Assembly: GCA_022393335.1 (NCBI GenBank)
Contig: JAJEKB010000591.1
Coordinates: 1 to 64,000 of the forward strand
DNA: 64,000 nt
Reading direction: 5' to 3'
Source: Macrotrachela quadricornifera
Lineage: Eukaryota > Rotifera > Eurotatoria > Philodinida > Philodinidae
Shown in pieces: positions 30,197-43,938 of this stretch. The translations under genes were made by a program, and so were the position numbers. Each line of letters begins with the position of its first letter. The stretch's first letter is position 1. Under the pieces are notes generated by a model. The model worked only from the letters and a program-made list of their open reading frames with translations. It was not told where the DNA came from and searched no databases.

Positions 30197-32608
30197 TTAA
30201 GCACATAAAATATTTGTTGGAGTAATTATAAGATTTGCTTGACCTTTATCAGCAGACATTGAACAATTAGTAGTAACAGAATGTAAAGTTGAATGAAAAA
30301 CAATCATTGAAACTATTTCTGAAGGTGCACCTTGTAAAGTAATTGTTGTTTGAGTTTTCTCTACATTTGTATTTATTGATATAATTCTTTGTTGACTAAT
30401 AGCTGCCCATTTATTCCATTCACCAAGAAGAGCATATTTTGTTCGAATAGGATCATTAAATTGCCATGATGGTGATACATACCAAAGACATATTGATAAA
30501 TCATTACATTTCGAAGCTGAAACTTCAAGTGGATGAGTATCATCAAATGTGGATGTTACTTGACCATTATCATATGACCATAATATTCCTGATTCGCTTC
30601 CAACCATAGAAGGATAGACTGTATAATCTTTTTTCATAGCTGATGCAAATATAATATGAAATGTTCGATCATCTCTAAAAATAAAATATACTTTGTTTTT
30701 TTTAATTGATAAATATATTTAAATAAAAAATAATTTACATAGTTGTTTGTGTTGAATAAAGTTCACCTTGTATAAAACCATTATTAAAAGCCCAATCAGC
30801 AATTAATGTATTAATTGTTGTAAGTGGCCGATCAGGTTTTAATATTAAACCATCTTGACGACAACATTTCATAATACGTTGTATATTTGTATAATTAATT
30901 CCATCACCTGGCCCAACAGGTCCTGTTGAAAGTGTAGCAATAAGTATTTCACGATCTGGTAATATTTCCATAGCTGATGAACCGTAAGGAGAACCAGGTT
31001 GAACTGATGTTGACCAAAGAACATCTTTAAATGGTGCTAAACCAATAGCATCAGCAAACATACTTGATATTCCAATATTCCAATTAGATTTTGTTCGATC
31101 TCTTAAATGAACAGCATAATCATCTGATACACGTGCATGTGTTACACGTGGAATATCAAGTGCTTGTAAAATATGACGAGGTAAACTCATACAATATTGA
31201 ATATTTATTCCAACTTGATCAGCTGCTGTACCCATTGATGTTAACCATTGTTCACCAAGTTGAATTTCAGTTCGTGTTGGAAGAAAATCAATTGTTTGAA
31301 CATTAAGCCAATCTTGTTCATATAAAACAAGACCCCAACTACGTGCTTCATTAAATAAATCAATCCAAAATGAATCATTTCCAATTGGTAATGCTTTACC
31401 ATTACCAACATCAAGAATAAACGAATATTTTTGTTTATAAACTGTATCATATGCCCAATAACGATTATGTGCTGCTAATGGTATATTTTCTAATCGACGA
31501 TGTAATATAGCAAGACCATCAGGAAATACATCTGGACGTGCTGTCCATTGTGAAACACCATTTCCAATACCTTTATAATACCACCATGAATCAAGTTGAA
31601 TATAATGAAATGGAAGTGAAATTCCATGTGCAACATTAATCATTGTTGTTTCATAATTCATTCCTTGTTCTGTATTATAATAATAATAACCACCATTATC
31701 AGTATAATAACCAAGATAATTTATTGTAGTATCATTAAGACGATTTACATTTGTTCGATTATATATTCTTTGCATTGTTAAACCCCAATCACGAACAGCT
31801 TCATTAATTCCATTTGATGAATAAAAAACAATCATCGAATGTGTATAATTAGCAGGTATTGATGACATTGAACCAATAACACCATATTCTAATATACTAT
31901 CTGGTAATTTACTTCTTTGAGTTAATGAAGTAGCCATAAAACGAGATAATGGTGAAATAATTACTACATCACCTTCTCCTTGTTGAGTTAAATTAAAAAG
32001 AACAACTGGACCTCCTTGCATACCAGATCGAATAACTTTATTTGTTGAATTCCAAATACCTGCATGTTTATCACTTTCACCTGCCATGGCTCCTGAATAA
32101 AATTAATATATAAAAATAACAAAAGACAAAAAATATAAACCTTACCTCCAAATGTAAAAAATCCTCGTTGATCATTTTTATCTATTTGTTCAATATGAAA
32201 TGATGGAAATACCGTACGAACTTGTTCCATATCAAGTGATATTGTATTTGTTAAATCTCTATCACCTGTTTCCAAACGAAATGTAAAAGCTGAAATAATA
32301 CTCCATTGACGTATATGAGCACTAACAGTTGTATTTATTTGATTACGAAAAAGATTATACGTTAATCTTGTTTCATTCCAACTACCTAAATCTGGATCAT
32401 CACCTTGTACAAAAGTTGCGCCAATGAAAGGAAGAGAATTATTCTCTGTTGAATACCATCGATCATCAGCATATATAGCTGTACGAGATGAACGAAGCCA
32501 AATTTCATTATTAATAGTAATAGTGTATCCTCCTGTTTGATAATCTATTAATACGCGTACATCACCACAACATCCAACTATAAGAAGAAGAAACACCACA
32601 AAACGCAT
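30197..32608 (-). CDS. Secreted glycoside hydrolase-like protein (GH-D/GH36-31 type barrel)
   Basis: Three exons, 32608-32146, 32092-30739 and 30674-30197, close in frame to 764 aa. A signal peptide (MRFVVFLLLIVGCCG) starts at the ATG at 32608. The N-terminal ~290 residues look like the beta-rich domain preceding such barrels. The barrel begins near LGYYTDNGGYYYYN, followed by FHYIQLDSWWYYKG (residues about 317-330), FILDVGNG, LYEQDWL, and ADAIGLAPFKDVLWS. The D-S-W-W-Y strand and the later E-Q-D-W-L resemble alpha-galactosidase/raffinose-synthase-like enzymes. The C-terminal ~150 residues are beta-rich. I infer an extracellular or lysosomal sugar-cleaving enzyme; the substrate is unknown. 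Many N-x-S/T sites fit secretion. Bacterial or fungal origin is possible but untested. Confidence 0.72.
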
Positions 32609-34485
32609 CTTCAACAAACAATTTGACTAAAATGTCACTGATAGATAACTGCAGTTTATATACAGGTGATGTTGATGACAATGATAAAATAAAACAATCT
32701 CATTGGTAGAATATATATATGGTAAAGAAAATATCTGTATGTTTTAATCTATTTCTGCATACATACCTGAAATATAAATATTAACTTCGACTAAAAAGAT
32801 ATTTCACTAAAAATTATCATATAACGATGATAAATCATTATATAAAAAATGACTCATTGTTATATGGTATGTTGATTACATCAATATGAATTAAATATCT
32901 TCTATTTTTATATGAGTTTTTTCCAACAATAACTAATGTATAACTTTAAACAAATTATGAATCTTCATATATTGAAGTAGAAAGATGGTGATATGTTGTC
33001 TTTCTTATCATTTGTTACATTTATTTAACATTACTACACTTTTGTATATTTTTTTCTCTATTAGAAACTCTTTGTCTTTTAAGATGATATGAATCGATAA
33101 TAAAAAAAAGCAGAAATGATCTGTACTTATAGTAGACATTTGCTTTGAATTGATACTAATAAAGAAAGAAAAGAATTGTCATTAGGAAAATATTATTAAT
33201 TGATAATAAAATTTTAATTTTGTTTTACTAGTGAAATATAAAGAAATTTTAACAGTAAGAAAAATGAAATCATATAATTCGTAATTTATGAATTGAAAAT
33301 ATTACTTTTAAAGGTCTTTATATCTATTGTATTGCTGATCAATTCAAAGATGAATAGAAATACTTCAATGATTCTGTTCTATTCCATGCATTGTCAATAA
33401 ACAATGAATAAAAAATTGATTCAGCTCAAATTTTAGTTTACTCATAAGTATTATCATGTATTTTCTGTTTATTCGTATGTCTTATTCTTTAAAATATAAA
33501 TAAACATATTGATGAAATTTTGATAAAGTGATACGTAATAATAATTTTATAGTTGTTATCATTTTATAAAGTTTACTTTCATTAAATATAAAAATGATGA
33601 AGTTTGTATTTTACAAAAACAAGACTGAATCAACAACAAACTTGTTGATATTTATTTAAGCGTTTTCATATTATCATAAAAATTGATAATCAAGAAATTG
33701 ATATACTCTGAATGTATATAGTACATTTAAAAAGCTTTCAGATTATTTTTAGTTGAAAATAATACGAGGCGTTTTCATATCTGTTTTATTGTCTGTACAT
33801 AAATTAGTTCATATAGTTTTCTATCTATAGACATGATAAAATCGATTGAATTAAACATATTTATATAGAAGTGCAGAAATATATTTTACATCACTTTATA
33901 TACACTAATAGAAAATTAAAAATCTGAAATATCACTCAGTAATGAAATTCGTTGTTCTAGAGTTCATGTCTCAATTTATTTTTTTGAATATATATAGTGA
34001 TAGTTTACAATCATCAATTATCCATCATATATTACAGGTATAACAATCTATATTTGAATAATATACTTGTTGAACCTGGAAATAACATAACTTAAAACTC
34101 TTCGAGGTCTGATAATCAAAGGGCATGTTTGGATAAATAGCAGGCACTCTTCACATTTCAAATTTACAATGCATAACATTTCATATGACTAAACTCAGTT
34201 CATGAATATATCACACTCTCTAATATAGTACCAACGACGTATTGACTTTATATTGGGCGATTATTAATAGTTAGTTATTTGTCTCTGCAATGACAAGTCC
34301 ATTCATCTCTTCAAATATATGATTAGAAGCGCTTCTTATTGTTTTCAAATGAAACCAGCTCGCAACCTTTTTTTGAATACACCATGTAAATTTTATTACC
34401 ATTGCATAGCAATAATATTTGTAGTACAATTAATATTTATGTATTAAATCTCAGTTATAAATGTATATAGCATATCTGAAAGAAC
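32609..34485. other. Intergenic, no gene seen
   Basis: About 1.9 kb of very AT-rich DNA containing the promoter of the hydrolase gene (plausible TATA-like TATATA at 32655 and 32710 on minus). No exon chain, RNA gene or clear repeat. Confidence 0.4.
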
Positions 34486-35570
34486 TTATTTCATTTCAAT
34501 ATTTTCAGTAGCGTTTATTAACGGTTTAGGTACTCGCATATCATTGTTTAATGGTATATGAATTGAAGGTTGTATTATATTACCAATTATCAAACGTTTT
34601 AATAAACGTGAAATTCCACGTGTTCGTAATTTTGGTAATCCAACTAATGATACAAATGGACATAATAAATTAACTAACTGAATACCATATTGAAATACAT
34701 TATAAATAAGATCAATTAATATTAGTTCAGAATTTGATGAGAATAATTCAATTAACATACAAATGGTTGTTAGAAGTAACATAACATTATGGAAACATGT
34801 AATTGATAAAACTTGAATAAGAAGACGCCGATTTTTTTTCCATATATTTTGTTGTTGCATTCGATGTTTTTTATATAATACTCGAATTGTTAATATGATA
34901 TTAGCTATGAAATTTGTCACTTCAACTAAAGTAAGATTAACGATTAAATCAAACATACTTGGCACTATATCATATGGATAACAAGGTCCTCCACATGTAT
35001 TCATGGTATAATCAAAGTTATTAACGCATGGATAAAAATAAATCATTCCAGTATAGAAAGTAAATGGATATATAATGCAAATAATTAGTGGTAAATAATG
35101 AAATAAAATTAAATGTCGAAAGATAAATGTACGATAAAATATAAATAAATTACGTTCAATTGAACTGTAACACATAAGCATAACAATAATACCACCAAGT
35201 GCAAAATCTTGTGCAGACCAAAATTTGCAAAAAATTTCCGATTGAACTAGAGAAATACCAGTATACAGATATGATAATATCAAAGGGTGTTCACTCGTAA
35301 CCTATGTACAATACATGAATTTTAAAAGTTAAATTTAAATCTATTTTCAACTAAAAATACCTGTAGAAAACTGAAAATTAATATAATTAATATGGAATGA
35401 TGATGAACATCTCGATATAATCGACGTTTGCGATAAAATTGTATAAAAATATATAAATAGCATAGAACTGATGGAACAAAAAGGGCACTTAATATGCCAA
35501 ATACAATTGATCGACGAAGATGGCTAGTTGCCTCAGGAATAGTCACATTTGAATCATCAGTCTTATCCAT
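34486..35570 (-). CDS. Orphan 7TM receptor, rhodopsin-like, divergent
   Basis: Two exons, 35570-35361 and 35301-34486, join in phase 0 to give 341 aa. A short N-terminus with an N-glycosylation site (DDSNVTIPE) precedes seven hydrophobic segments. TM1 is IVFGILSALFVPSVLCYLYI and TM2 lies near HSILIILIFSFLQ. TM3 carries the usual Cys (IFCKFW) and ends S-I-E-R-N in place of DRY. An extracellular loop has CVNNFDYTMNTCGGPC. A basic loop (KKHRMQQQNIWKKNRR) precedes TM6. TM7 ends LLCPFVSLVGLPKLR in place of NPxxY. A short cytoplasmic tail follows. The ligand cannot be inferred. Lineage-expanded orphan receptors of this kind are common in rotifers. Confidence 0.8.
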
Positions 35571-38500
35571 TATACAAATTTTTTTTATTATAAAAGTCTG
35601 GTGAATAAAGATAATTGATTAAATAAAACTATTACTAAAAGAATTATTTTTTTTTATTTTACTGGTAACTGTTATCAGAATATCCTAACAGTACAGGTTA
35701 AAGTAAAAATTACGTCAAAAACAAAACAACAAAAAAAGTAAAAAGAAGAAATCATACGGAACGAGAAACGTCAAGAACAGATGTTAATTAAAAAACAATA
35801 CAAAAAAAAAACTTAAAGAGAAAATAGATATATTTAACAAAATGTATCCGGAAAGTACTGCAAGAGTTGAATATTATTTAGATCAAACTGAGGAACAGAA
35901 GAATAAAAAGAAATAGAAGAAAGTCATGTCACAAGTTTTTCAAGAATAAATAAATGAACAACAAATCTTTTTGATTTTCTACTAAAAGAATTATACTTTA
36001 GAAATAGAGAAGATTATTTTGACACAATAAATACTCTATCGACTTTAGATTGACAAATCTAAAGCAAATCATTTGTTTTTCACGCAATTTTAGCACTTAG
36101 TAAATCATTTTTATAGAAAATTGTCTGACGTTTACATGAGAGAAGTCTTTGATAAAAAAAACTAAAAATTATCTTGAAAACATAAAAGAATACAGTAATA
36201 CTAATTGAAACGTAAATTTATTTAACTCTACAATATGAGAATATTAAAAACACGAAAAAATTCATATAATAACTATTCTAAATGATGATATCCTTTATTT
36301 TAAATAATTACAGATGGGATGAATAATTAGCCTAATAGTGTTAGAGTTGATGACCATTGATTACTTTTACTTTAGATTTGATGTTTTTCATTCTATCGCA
36401 TCATCATAATCATACTGTTTTATAGTAGTATAATTAATACCTAAACGTTATTTTTTTATCCTATTACTTAGAGAGTAATATCGAAACTTTGTATTCGATT
36501 AAATATTAGTTAACTGCTTAAAATTTGTCAAAAGAAAGGATAGCTAGAAAAACAAGTTTTCTTTTTCCCTCTTTCTATTAGATTTAATCAGTAAATTTTA
36601 TATCAACATAAAAATAATCAATTATGATGATTATTCAAGAATTTGAATGAAATATTTTAAGCATATGTCAAAAATGATTTGTTCATGCGTCAATATTTAA
36701 TCGCCTTAGGTATCAAAAAGTTCTAAATGACATTAACAAGAATAGAAACATTAAAAAACATTCTTTTTCAAAACTTTATTTAAGTAATTCAAGTTGACAA
36801 AATGGTATCGTTCTCTGACTTGAAAGGCAGACTTTCAAGTTTTGATAATCTATCTAGTCTCTACTTCAATGTATCATTGATGATTGTCGCTCTACATTGC
36901 TAATGTTTATCAATCAAATCTAGTTCTCTTTAATCAATTCTAAATACAAAAGAGATTATAAACTAACTAATGTCGCTAATTTTTTATCAACTGTATCATC
37001 GTTGTGCGTAACTGCGATGTAGATAAATGTAAGTGTGGCACAGTCCTTCCATCATACAATTCACTCTATCTAATACTAAGCAATTGTAAGTGATTTTTGA
37101 TTAGTTATACTTGGTCAAGCTCTAGCGCTAAAATTTAGCCACAGAAAGATTGTATAAAAGGAAGCCTTCATAATCTCCATGAGGCGTCCGTTCATGGTTT
37201 ACACTAATACAATAGATAGAACATGTATTTTCAATATAATTTTTTTAGACCAAATCGACAACTTGAAGGTTTTGAGGAAGTTATATTCGGATTCATTGTC
37301 GGATTTTTTCTATTATTAAATATTTTTTAAGTCTTTGTTATTGTTTTTTATTAATTTTTGAAAATCTTCTTTAGATTTTTCTAAACCTTTTATCAGCAAT
37401 TTTTTTCAAGTTTTAATGACGTTTCTATTCTTTCATGTTTTAATTTTTATAATTTAAATTCACAATAAAAATATTAATGAAATGTAAATTCTGCCTATGT
37501 CGTCTCCTATAACAAGTAGGTCATGGTTACGACATTATTGCAAAAAGTTATGATGCAAATATTTGTAATTAAATAGGAGTTCTATCATAATCAAACACAT
37601 GAGAGAATAGTAATCTAGTTTTCATAATTATATGAATGAATAAATGATAAAGTATAATCACATATATGTATACAAAGGTTGCCTATGTAAAAAATGTCTA
37701 CTTTCTATATAATTCGATTAATTATCTAAAACATTTGATTCCAAAATTTCATATACAATGAAATATTACAATTAAAATCGTTCCATTTTATGGACTTTTT
37801 TCAATCAACAAATATTTTTTCAAAATTCATGATCATTGGACACGTCTCTCTGCATTGATCATACAACGTTAGCAGACACTGTCTATAATGAAATAATTAT
37901 TATCATATAAAAACATTTTTATAAAAGGAATAGTTCGTATCGCATTACAAGAAACTATTCATATGTGTATTTTGATTAGAATTAACTTTCAAGAAGTAGA
38001 AGAAGTTTGCAAAGGTCATATCCCAAGTCCATATTATTTCTTGATCAATGGATTTTAGATAATAATGTTTCATTTCAATAATATCATATTATTTAAATAA
38101 ATAATGTACGAGAGTTAGTCAAACACTTTCAAATCAATAGGAGTTTTTTATTAAAAAAAAACCTATTTTTAATTATAATATTAAATAGTTTTGATTTAAG
38201 TTAATTGATCTTCTCTATTATTCTTCCGTTTCTCATTTTCCAATAATAGCCTTAACTAATATTTGTTAGAAGAAAAATCAAAATATTTTCATATTTGCAT
38301 TTATCATCCTTCTTTTTTTTAAAAACAAAAATCCACATGATGTATTGCGTACTTTTATTATTCTTTGCTTTCATTAGTATTTTATTTTCAATGTTATGTT
38401 CTGTACTTCTCTCGGTATTTTCCGAGTGATCTACAATGAATAATGTTAGTATATTGTCAGAAGTAATTAAACGATAGTTTTTTCTTCAAATAAAATTAAT

Positions 38501-39239
38501 AGCAGATGCATTTCTCATTTGTGACATCTATATTTATTGTGTCCTAATCAATAAATCAAAAAAATTCAAATTTATTCTAGATTAAACCAAGATAAAGAAC
38601 AAGCGAAAAACATTCGTTTCCCTTGTAAAAAAATACTTTTCATGAACATGCATTACGGAAAAGGATATTCTCCTAGTAACAAAGGTCATCGTACTAGACA
38701 AATGGCTGATGCTCTCACACCATATATTTTCAAAATATAATTAAATTTCATAATTTTTAATTGAGTATTGGCAACAAGATGTTTATAAAGAAAACATACA
38801 AATATATCTTTTAATAAATATTTAAAAGAATGCTTAATAAAAAGGAGAGAATGAAGACCATCAATAGAAAAAAAATCATATAGAGGGCACAAATCTTGAA
38901 GAGTAATTTGTATCAAACATAGTTATGTAAAATCTGGTAATGATGAAAATGAAATAATAAGTAAAAATATAAATCAAAATTGAGATTATTTACTGAAAAT
39001 TTATCAAATAAAATTTGTAAAATCATATTTATATTCAAAGTGCATTAGTAACTTTCACTGAGATTAGAAGCGTGAATCATTGATTTGTGATACTGTACCA
39101 CTGGGAACAAATATACTTATCGAAAGGAAAAATACAAGCAAATATTTATTTTTTTGTCAATTGTACTTCGTCATTAGTTTATACAAGTAGTTATTATATT
39201 ATTCTACATCGTTTTGTTTCATAGATTATATTCAAAAAG
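35571..39239. other. Long AT-rich intergenic region
   Basis: About 3.7 kb. The left edge holds the receptor promoter and the right edge the 5' UTR exon of the TBK1-like gene, ending at 39240. I found no coding chain; a 76-codon minus frame near 38700-38915 lacks an ATG and coding-like composition. No tRNA-like or rRNA-like sequence was seen. Confidence 0.4.
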
Positions 39240-42200
39240 AGTAAGTCAATATAATCTTTTTGTATTTTATTTAATAATTATTGTTAATTTGATATTTTAG
39301 TGTGTGAAGCAAGCGCAAACTATTTATGGGATTTAGGAGATAAGATTGGTAGTGGAGCAACATCAATTGTATATCAAGCATATCATATAAAAACCGGTGA
39401 AATAGTCGCGGCGAAAGTTTCAAAAACTCGTTCAGTAATACGCAATGTCGAATCAGATGAAGACGCTGGTTCACAGAAGAAATCAAATTATCGTTCAGTA
39501 TTTGATCGAGAAAAAAATTTTCTTAAAGATCTTAATCATGATAATATTGTTCGTTTTATTGGTATAGAACTAGTCAATTCATCAGATAATGTACATTCTT
39601 ATTACAATCAAGAAGTATTATTACTTGAATATTGTAATGGAGGTACCGTTACTGAAATGCTACGATCCCCTGCTTATAGATATGGTTTGCCTGAAGATCT
39701 AATAATGCAGATTATAAGAGATGTAATTAGCGCACTTAAATATTTATATGGAAAAAAAATTGTAAGTATCAATAATGATTTTAATATTTTTTTCTTTTGA
39801 TTTTTTTGTTTTTATTTATTAGATTCATCGCGATATTAAACCAGATAATATCATGCAATCAATTGATATAAATGGTAAATCAACATTTAAATTAACTGAT
39901 TTAGGTGCAGCTCGACAAATTAATCCCGGTGAACAAACATCTGATTCAATTCGTGGTACGGAAGAATATGTTCATCCCGCTGTCTATCTGTTAGTTAAAT
40001 TACTTTTATTTATAATTATCTTTTTTTTTTGATTTTTTTCTAGTGAAGTTTTTCCTGACATAAAGTTAAAATGTGATGGGAAAACTCAAACACGTAAACA
40101 ATTTCCATTTGAAGTAGAAATGTGGTCATTTGGTGTCACACTTTATCAATGTTGTACAGGTTTGTATATATTACTCATATTGATTTTGTTTTTCATATAT
40201 AAATTAATAATTTATTATATTTAGGGCAAATACCATTTCAACCATTTGATACTACACGACGTGATCGAGATACAATGAGAAAAATTTTAACTAATATACC
40301 GAGAGGATGCATTTCAGGTAGACAATGTGTAGAAAATGGTGAAATACAATATTCAAAAAATTTACCCGAATGGTGCCGATTATCACCGAATGTGACGAAA
40401 AAATTAGAGAAATTAATGGCACGTTTATTTGAAACAAATCAAGAGCGATTAACGAAACATGAAGAATTTTTTGATGAAATTGATAAGATACTTTATTTAA
40501 CACCTATATATTATCTTAATTTAAAAAAATTTCAATTAACATTGGCATATTTTCCCAGTGATCAATTTATTGATAAACTTTTCGATGAAATTCGACAAGA
40601 AAATGGTGATGATAAAATTATTAATTATTATTGTCTTTTTCAAAAGTGAGTTTTAGAATTTCATTTATATTTAAAATATTTTTTATTCTTAATTAGAAGA
40701 TAAAACATCATTTATTTTATTGAGTCTTTCATTTATTTGAATTAAGTACAAAAAAAAAGTAATTCTTGCTCATCTGATAGAAAAAGCATTTCAAATAAAA
40801 GTATCGCAATGCTTTTCCAAAGCAATTCGATAAGTGAATTTATAGTAAAATAACAGCAGCCTAAATATAGAACTTTTATCATGAAAGAGTTAAAAATATA
40901 TTTAAGAGATATTTTTCTTAAAAATTGTAAAATAAATTTTCCTTTTAGTATTTATTATCCAATATCAACAACAGAACGGATATCAATAAAAACATTTCTT
41001 GAACAATTACCTATTCTTCCATCCCGTGAAAAACCACTTATTATTTATCCATTTTCATCATTAATATTCGATCAAAAATGTCTACCAAAAGTGAATATAC
41101 CTGAACTTCAACCAATGAAAACTATTAGACATATATTTTTTTCTGTATATGATTGGAGTAATGATCTAACTGGACTTTTTTTCTATATAAAAACTCAATT
41201 AATGGATTATGAATATATATTAAAAATAACTCAATCTTCTATTATGACTATGCATCGATTTCTTAAATCAAAATTAAACGAATTTCTTTCTGTAATTCGT
41301 AGAAAAATTTTGGATTATGAAATTCTTCGTGAATTTCAAAAGATTATTGATTTTATTGAATCACAAAATAATTCAACATTAAATAATACTCAATCATCAC
41401 CAGCAACAAGCCTTCGTCCTTACCATAAATCAATAATTAAATCTACTCATACAGATAGAACATGTTCCCAAGGTGAGGAGATTTTTATTAAATTTAAACT
41501 ATCTTTTTTTTAATCAAATTTTACATGAATAAATATTTTCGTTTAGAACCAACATCAACTTCCTCTCAAAACGAAAATTCTTTAAGAATTCGATCTATTC
41601 TCGAATCATCAACTGATCTCTATCAAAAATTAATTGAATATAATAAAGAATTATCGACAATTACAGACAAAAATTTCAGTAATCAATTGTCAGCAGTTGA
41701 TGATCCTCAACTAATATTATATGCATCATATCTTGCAAAGCAGACCAATAATTATTCACTGAATATTCAACGTATTGATAAATATGTTAAAGATGCTGTT
41801 GATCTAAGTGAAAGATTTCGACAGGTTTGTTTTTCTTTATATTAAAATTTAATTATTAATTAATGTTGTTTTTTTTTACCTTACTCTTTAGGATTTAAGT
41901 GCACATGAATCTAGTCCACTTAAAATGACATCACATCGTCTACGACAAAAGCATCTTGGAGAACTTCATGAAAAGTTTATTCGTTTTGTTAATGAAGAAT
42001 GTTATCCATTAATATTAGAAATTTTTAATGAATATAAAAAATGGATTAATCAACAAACGGATATTAATTATACGCTACAACGAATTCAAGTTGCTTGTGA
42101 TAATCAATGTAAAAATTTTATGTCTATTAATGATTCACGACAAATTATTAGAGATGAACTTAAAAAAATGAATATCACAGATATTTCCTCAATATCGGAT

Positions 42201-42437
42201 CATTTATCATCGAATTCTTCTCAACTTAATCAAGAAATTCCTCAAGATCAACAACCAACAACAACAACTATAAATATAGATGAAAAACCTATTCATTCTA
42301 ATATTAGCAAAAATGTGAAAAAGACAGTTATTAATGATATTCGTGCTACCATACAAAAACTACTCGAAGAAACTAGAAATAATTCGAATATGTTAGAGGA
42401 TATAATTGGCAATGTCAGTGATAAACAATACATTTAA
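39240..42437 (+). CDS. TBK1: TBK1/IKK-epsilon-like kinase
   Basis: Coding segments 39240, 39301-39761, 39823-39989, 40044-40159, 40225-40645, 40949-41472, 41547-41824 and 41892-42437 close in frame to 837 aa (human TBK1 has 729). The start ATG is split, A at 39240 and TG at 39301. Kinase: glycine loop GSGATSIVY, Lys in AAKVSK, HRD at 156-158, DLG (not DFG) at 180-182, and activation loop SIRGTEEYVHP whose Ser196 matches the activating Ser172 of TBK1. The next ~100 residues contain LPFRPFEG- and ISG-type TBK1 landmarks (IPFQPFDTTRRDRD, GCISGRQCVENG). A ubiquitin-like domain and a helical scaffold region follow, with a Ser/Thr-rich linker near 555-600. Family role: innate-immune and autophagy kinase activated through adaptors. 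The residue 40-60 insert in the N-lobe is unusual. Confidence 0.92.
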
Positions 42438-43938
42438 TTAATATATTGTATTGTATACTTTTTAATATATTTTGATTACATATGTATATTAGATATACTT
42501 GAATATCTAACGAGTTTAATAATAATTCAATTCCGGTTTTATTATTTTTTTATTTTATTTTTCTCTTATTTAAACAAATAAAGTACCCTAGACTCAATTT
42601 ATTATTTATATTTGGCTTATGTTTAATTGCTCAATAGTTTAATTCAAATTTGAGAGTGTGAGTGGGTGAGGATGAAAACGAATGAGAAAGAGACATTCAC
42701 ACCCTTCATCATGTTTTTTTTATCAACGTTATCTCTTTTTGCGCTATGCATATCTCCGCCACTTGAAGATTCAGTTAGACTGATGTTCTCATGAGAAACA
42801 TAACCAAGTACCTCAATTATATCGACCTACGCTGCCAGTTTCAAAGCAAATTAGATGTAGGAATGCTAGAGTAATATTTACCTAATAGATGACTACGGGC
42901 CCATGTCTTCTATTTTCAAAACGTCAGCTTCATTTATTTGAGTGAATTAAGAAAAATCAATAATCCTTGGAAGAGGTCATGATGGGAAGGAAAAATACCA
43001 GAGCTATCGTAAAGGAGAGAGATTGTTTGGAAAATATTTTGAAATGAAGGTAAGGAAAGAGACGATATGTATGAAAATGGTTCATATAATATCTTGACTT
43101 ACAAATATAATTGACATGCATTTACTGAATAAATCAATATTTAATCGAGCAAAATGAATTAATTACTGATATTTTACTATTAATACTGAACAAACTGCCA
43201 ATTTACTAACAAGCGATTAGTTAACTGAACAAAGATTATAATTACTGAACATTGAATATTATATTAATAGTTTGATTTGTTTACTGAGAATTTGCATTTA
43301 ATACTGAGCGGTCATAAAAATAAAATGCTGCGCATTTATTCTATTCCCTTTATATTTATTATTTGTACATAACAAGAAAATTTCATTTATGTATAACAAC
43401 AACACAAATATAATAATAGGAGCTACAAAGTTATGGCTTTTATTGATGAGCATAGAAGATATTAAAAGATCTTTTTCTCCAAGATTTTATAATGTTTTTT
43501 AACAAAACATTGAGAAATGTGTAAAAATGGTCTATTATTCCTGTGAAATTTTACCAAAAATTAAAATAGATTTATATTTTCCGAGAGATCAAATAAATAC
43601 TTTGTTTTGCTTATTTTTGTAGTAGTTTGTAGAAATAATTCATTTTGAAAACTATTCCATCTCATACAATATTGGAGAAAAAGACATTCTAGTATTTTCT
43701 CTATCGACTGATATAAACTTTCTTATTATTATCAAATGTTTCTATTGAAGTTACGAATTGTATATTGTTGTTCTACTTATGATATTTCAAGAGCACAATG
43801 TAATATATAATTCTCCTTCTATAAAAACTATGTCATCATTTATGTTTCTTATCTTTACGAACCAAAAAAAAGAAGTATTTCTTCTCATTTGAATAAGAGT
43901 TTTATTTTCGTGAAATAATATACAAAAAAAAACCCATA
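42438..43938. other. Intergenic, no gene seen
   Basis: About 1.5 kb. It includes a GC-richer patch at 42720-42910 and a loose repetition of ATTACTGAA at 43125-43310. Neither shows a gene. Confidence 0.4.

Noticed and set aside
38341..38433. Short hydrophobic ORF MMYCVLLLFFAFIS...
   Set aside because: Only 30 codons, T-rich, and expected by chance in such AT-rich DNA.
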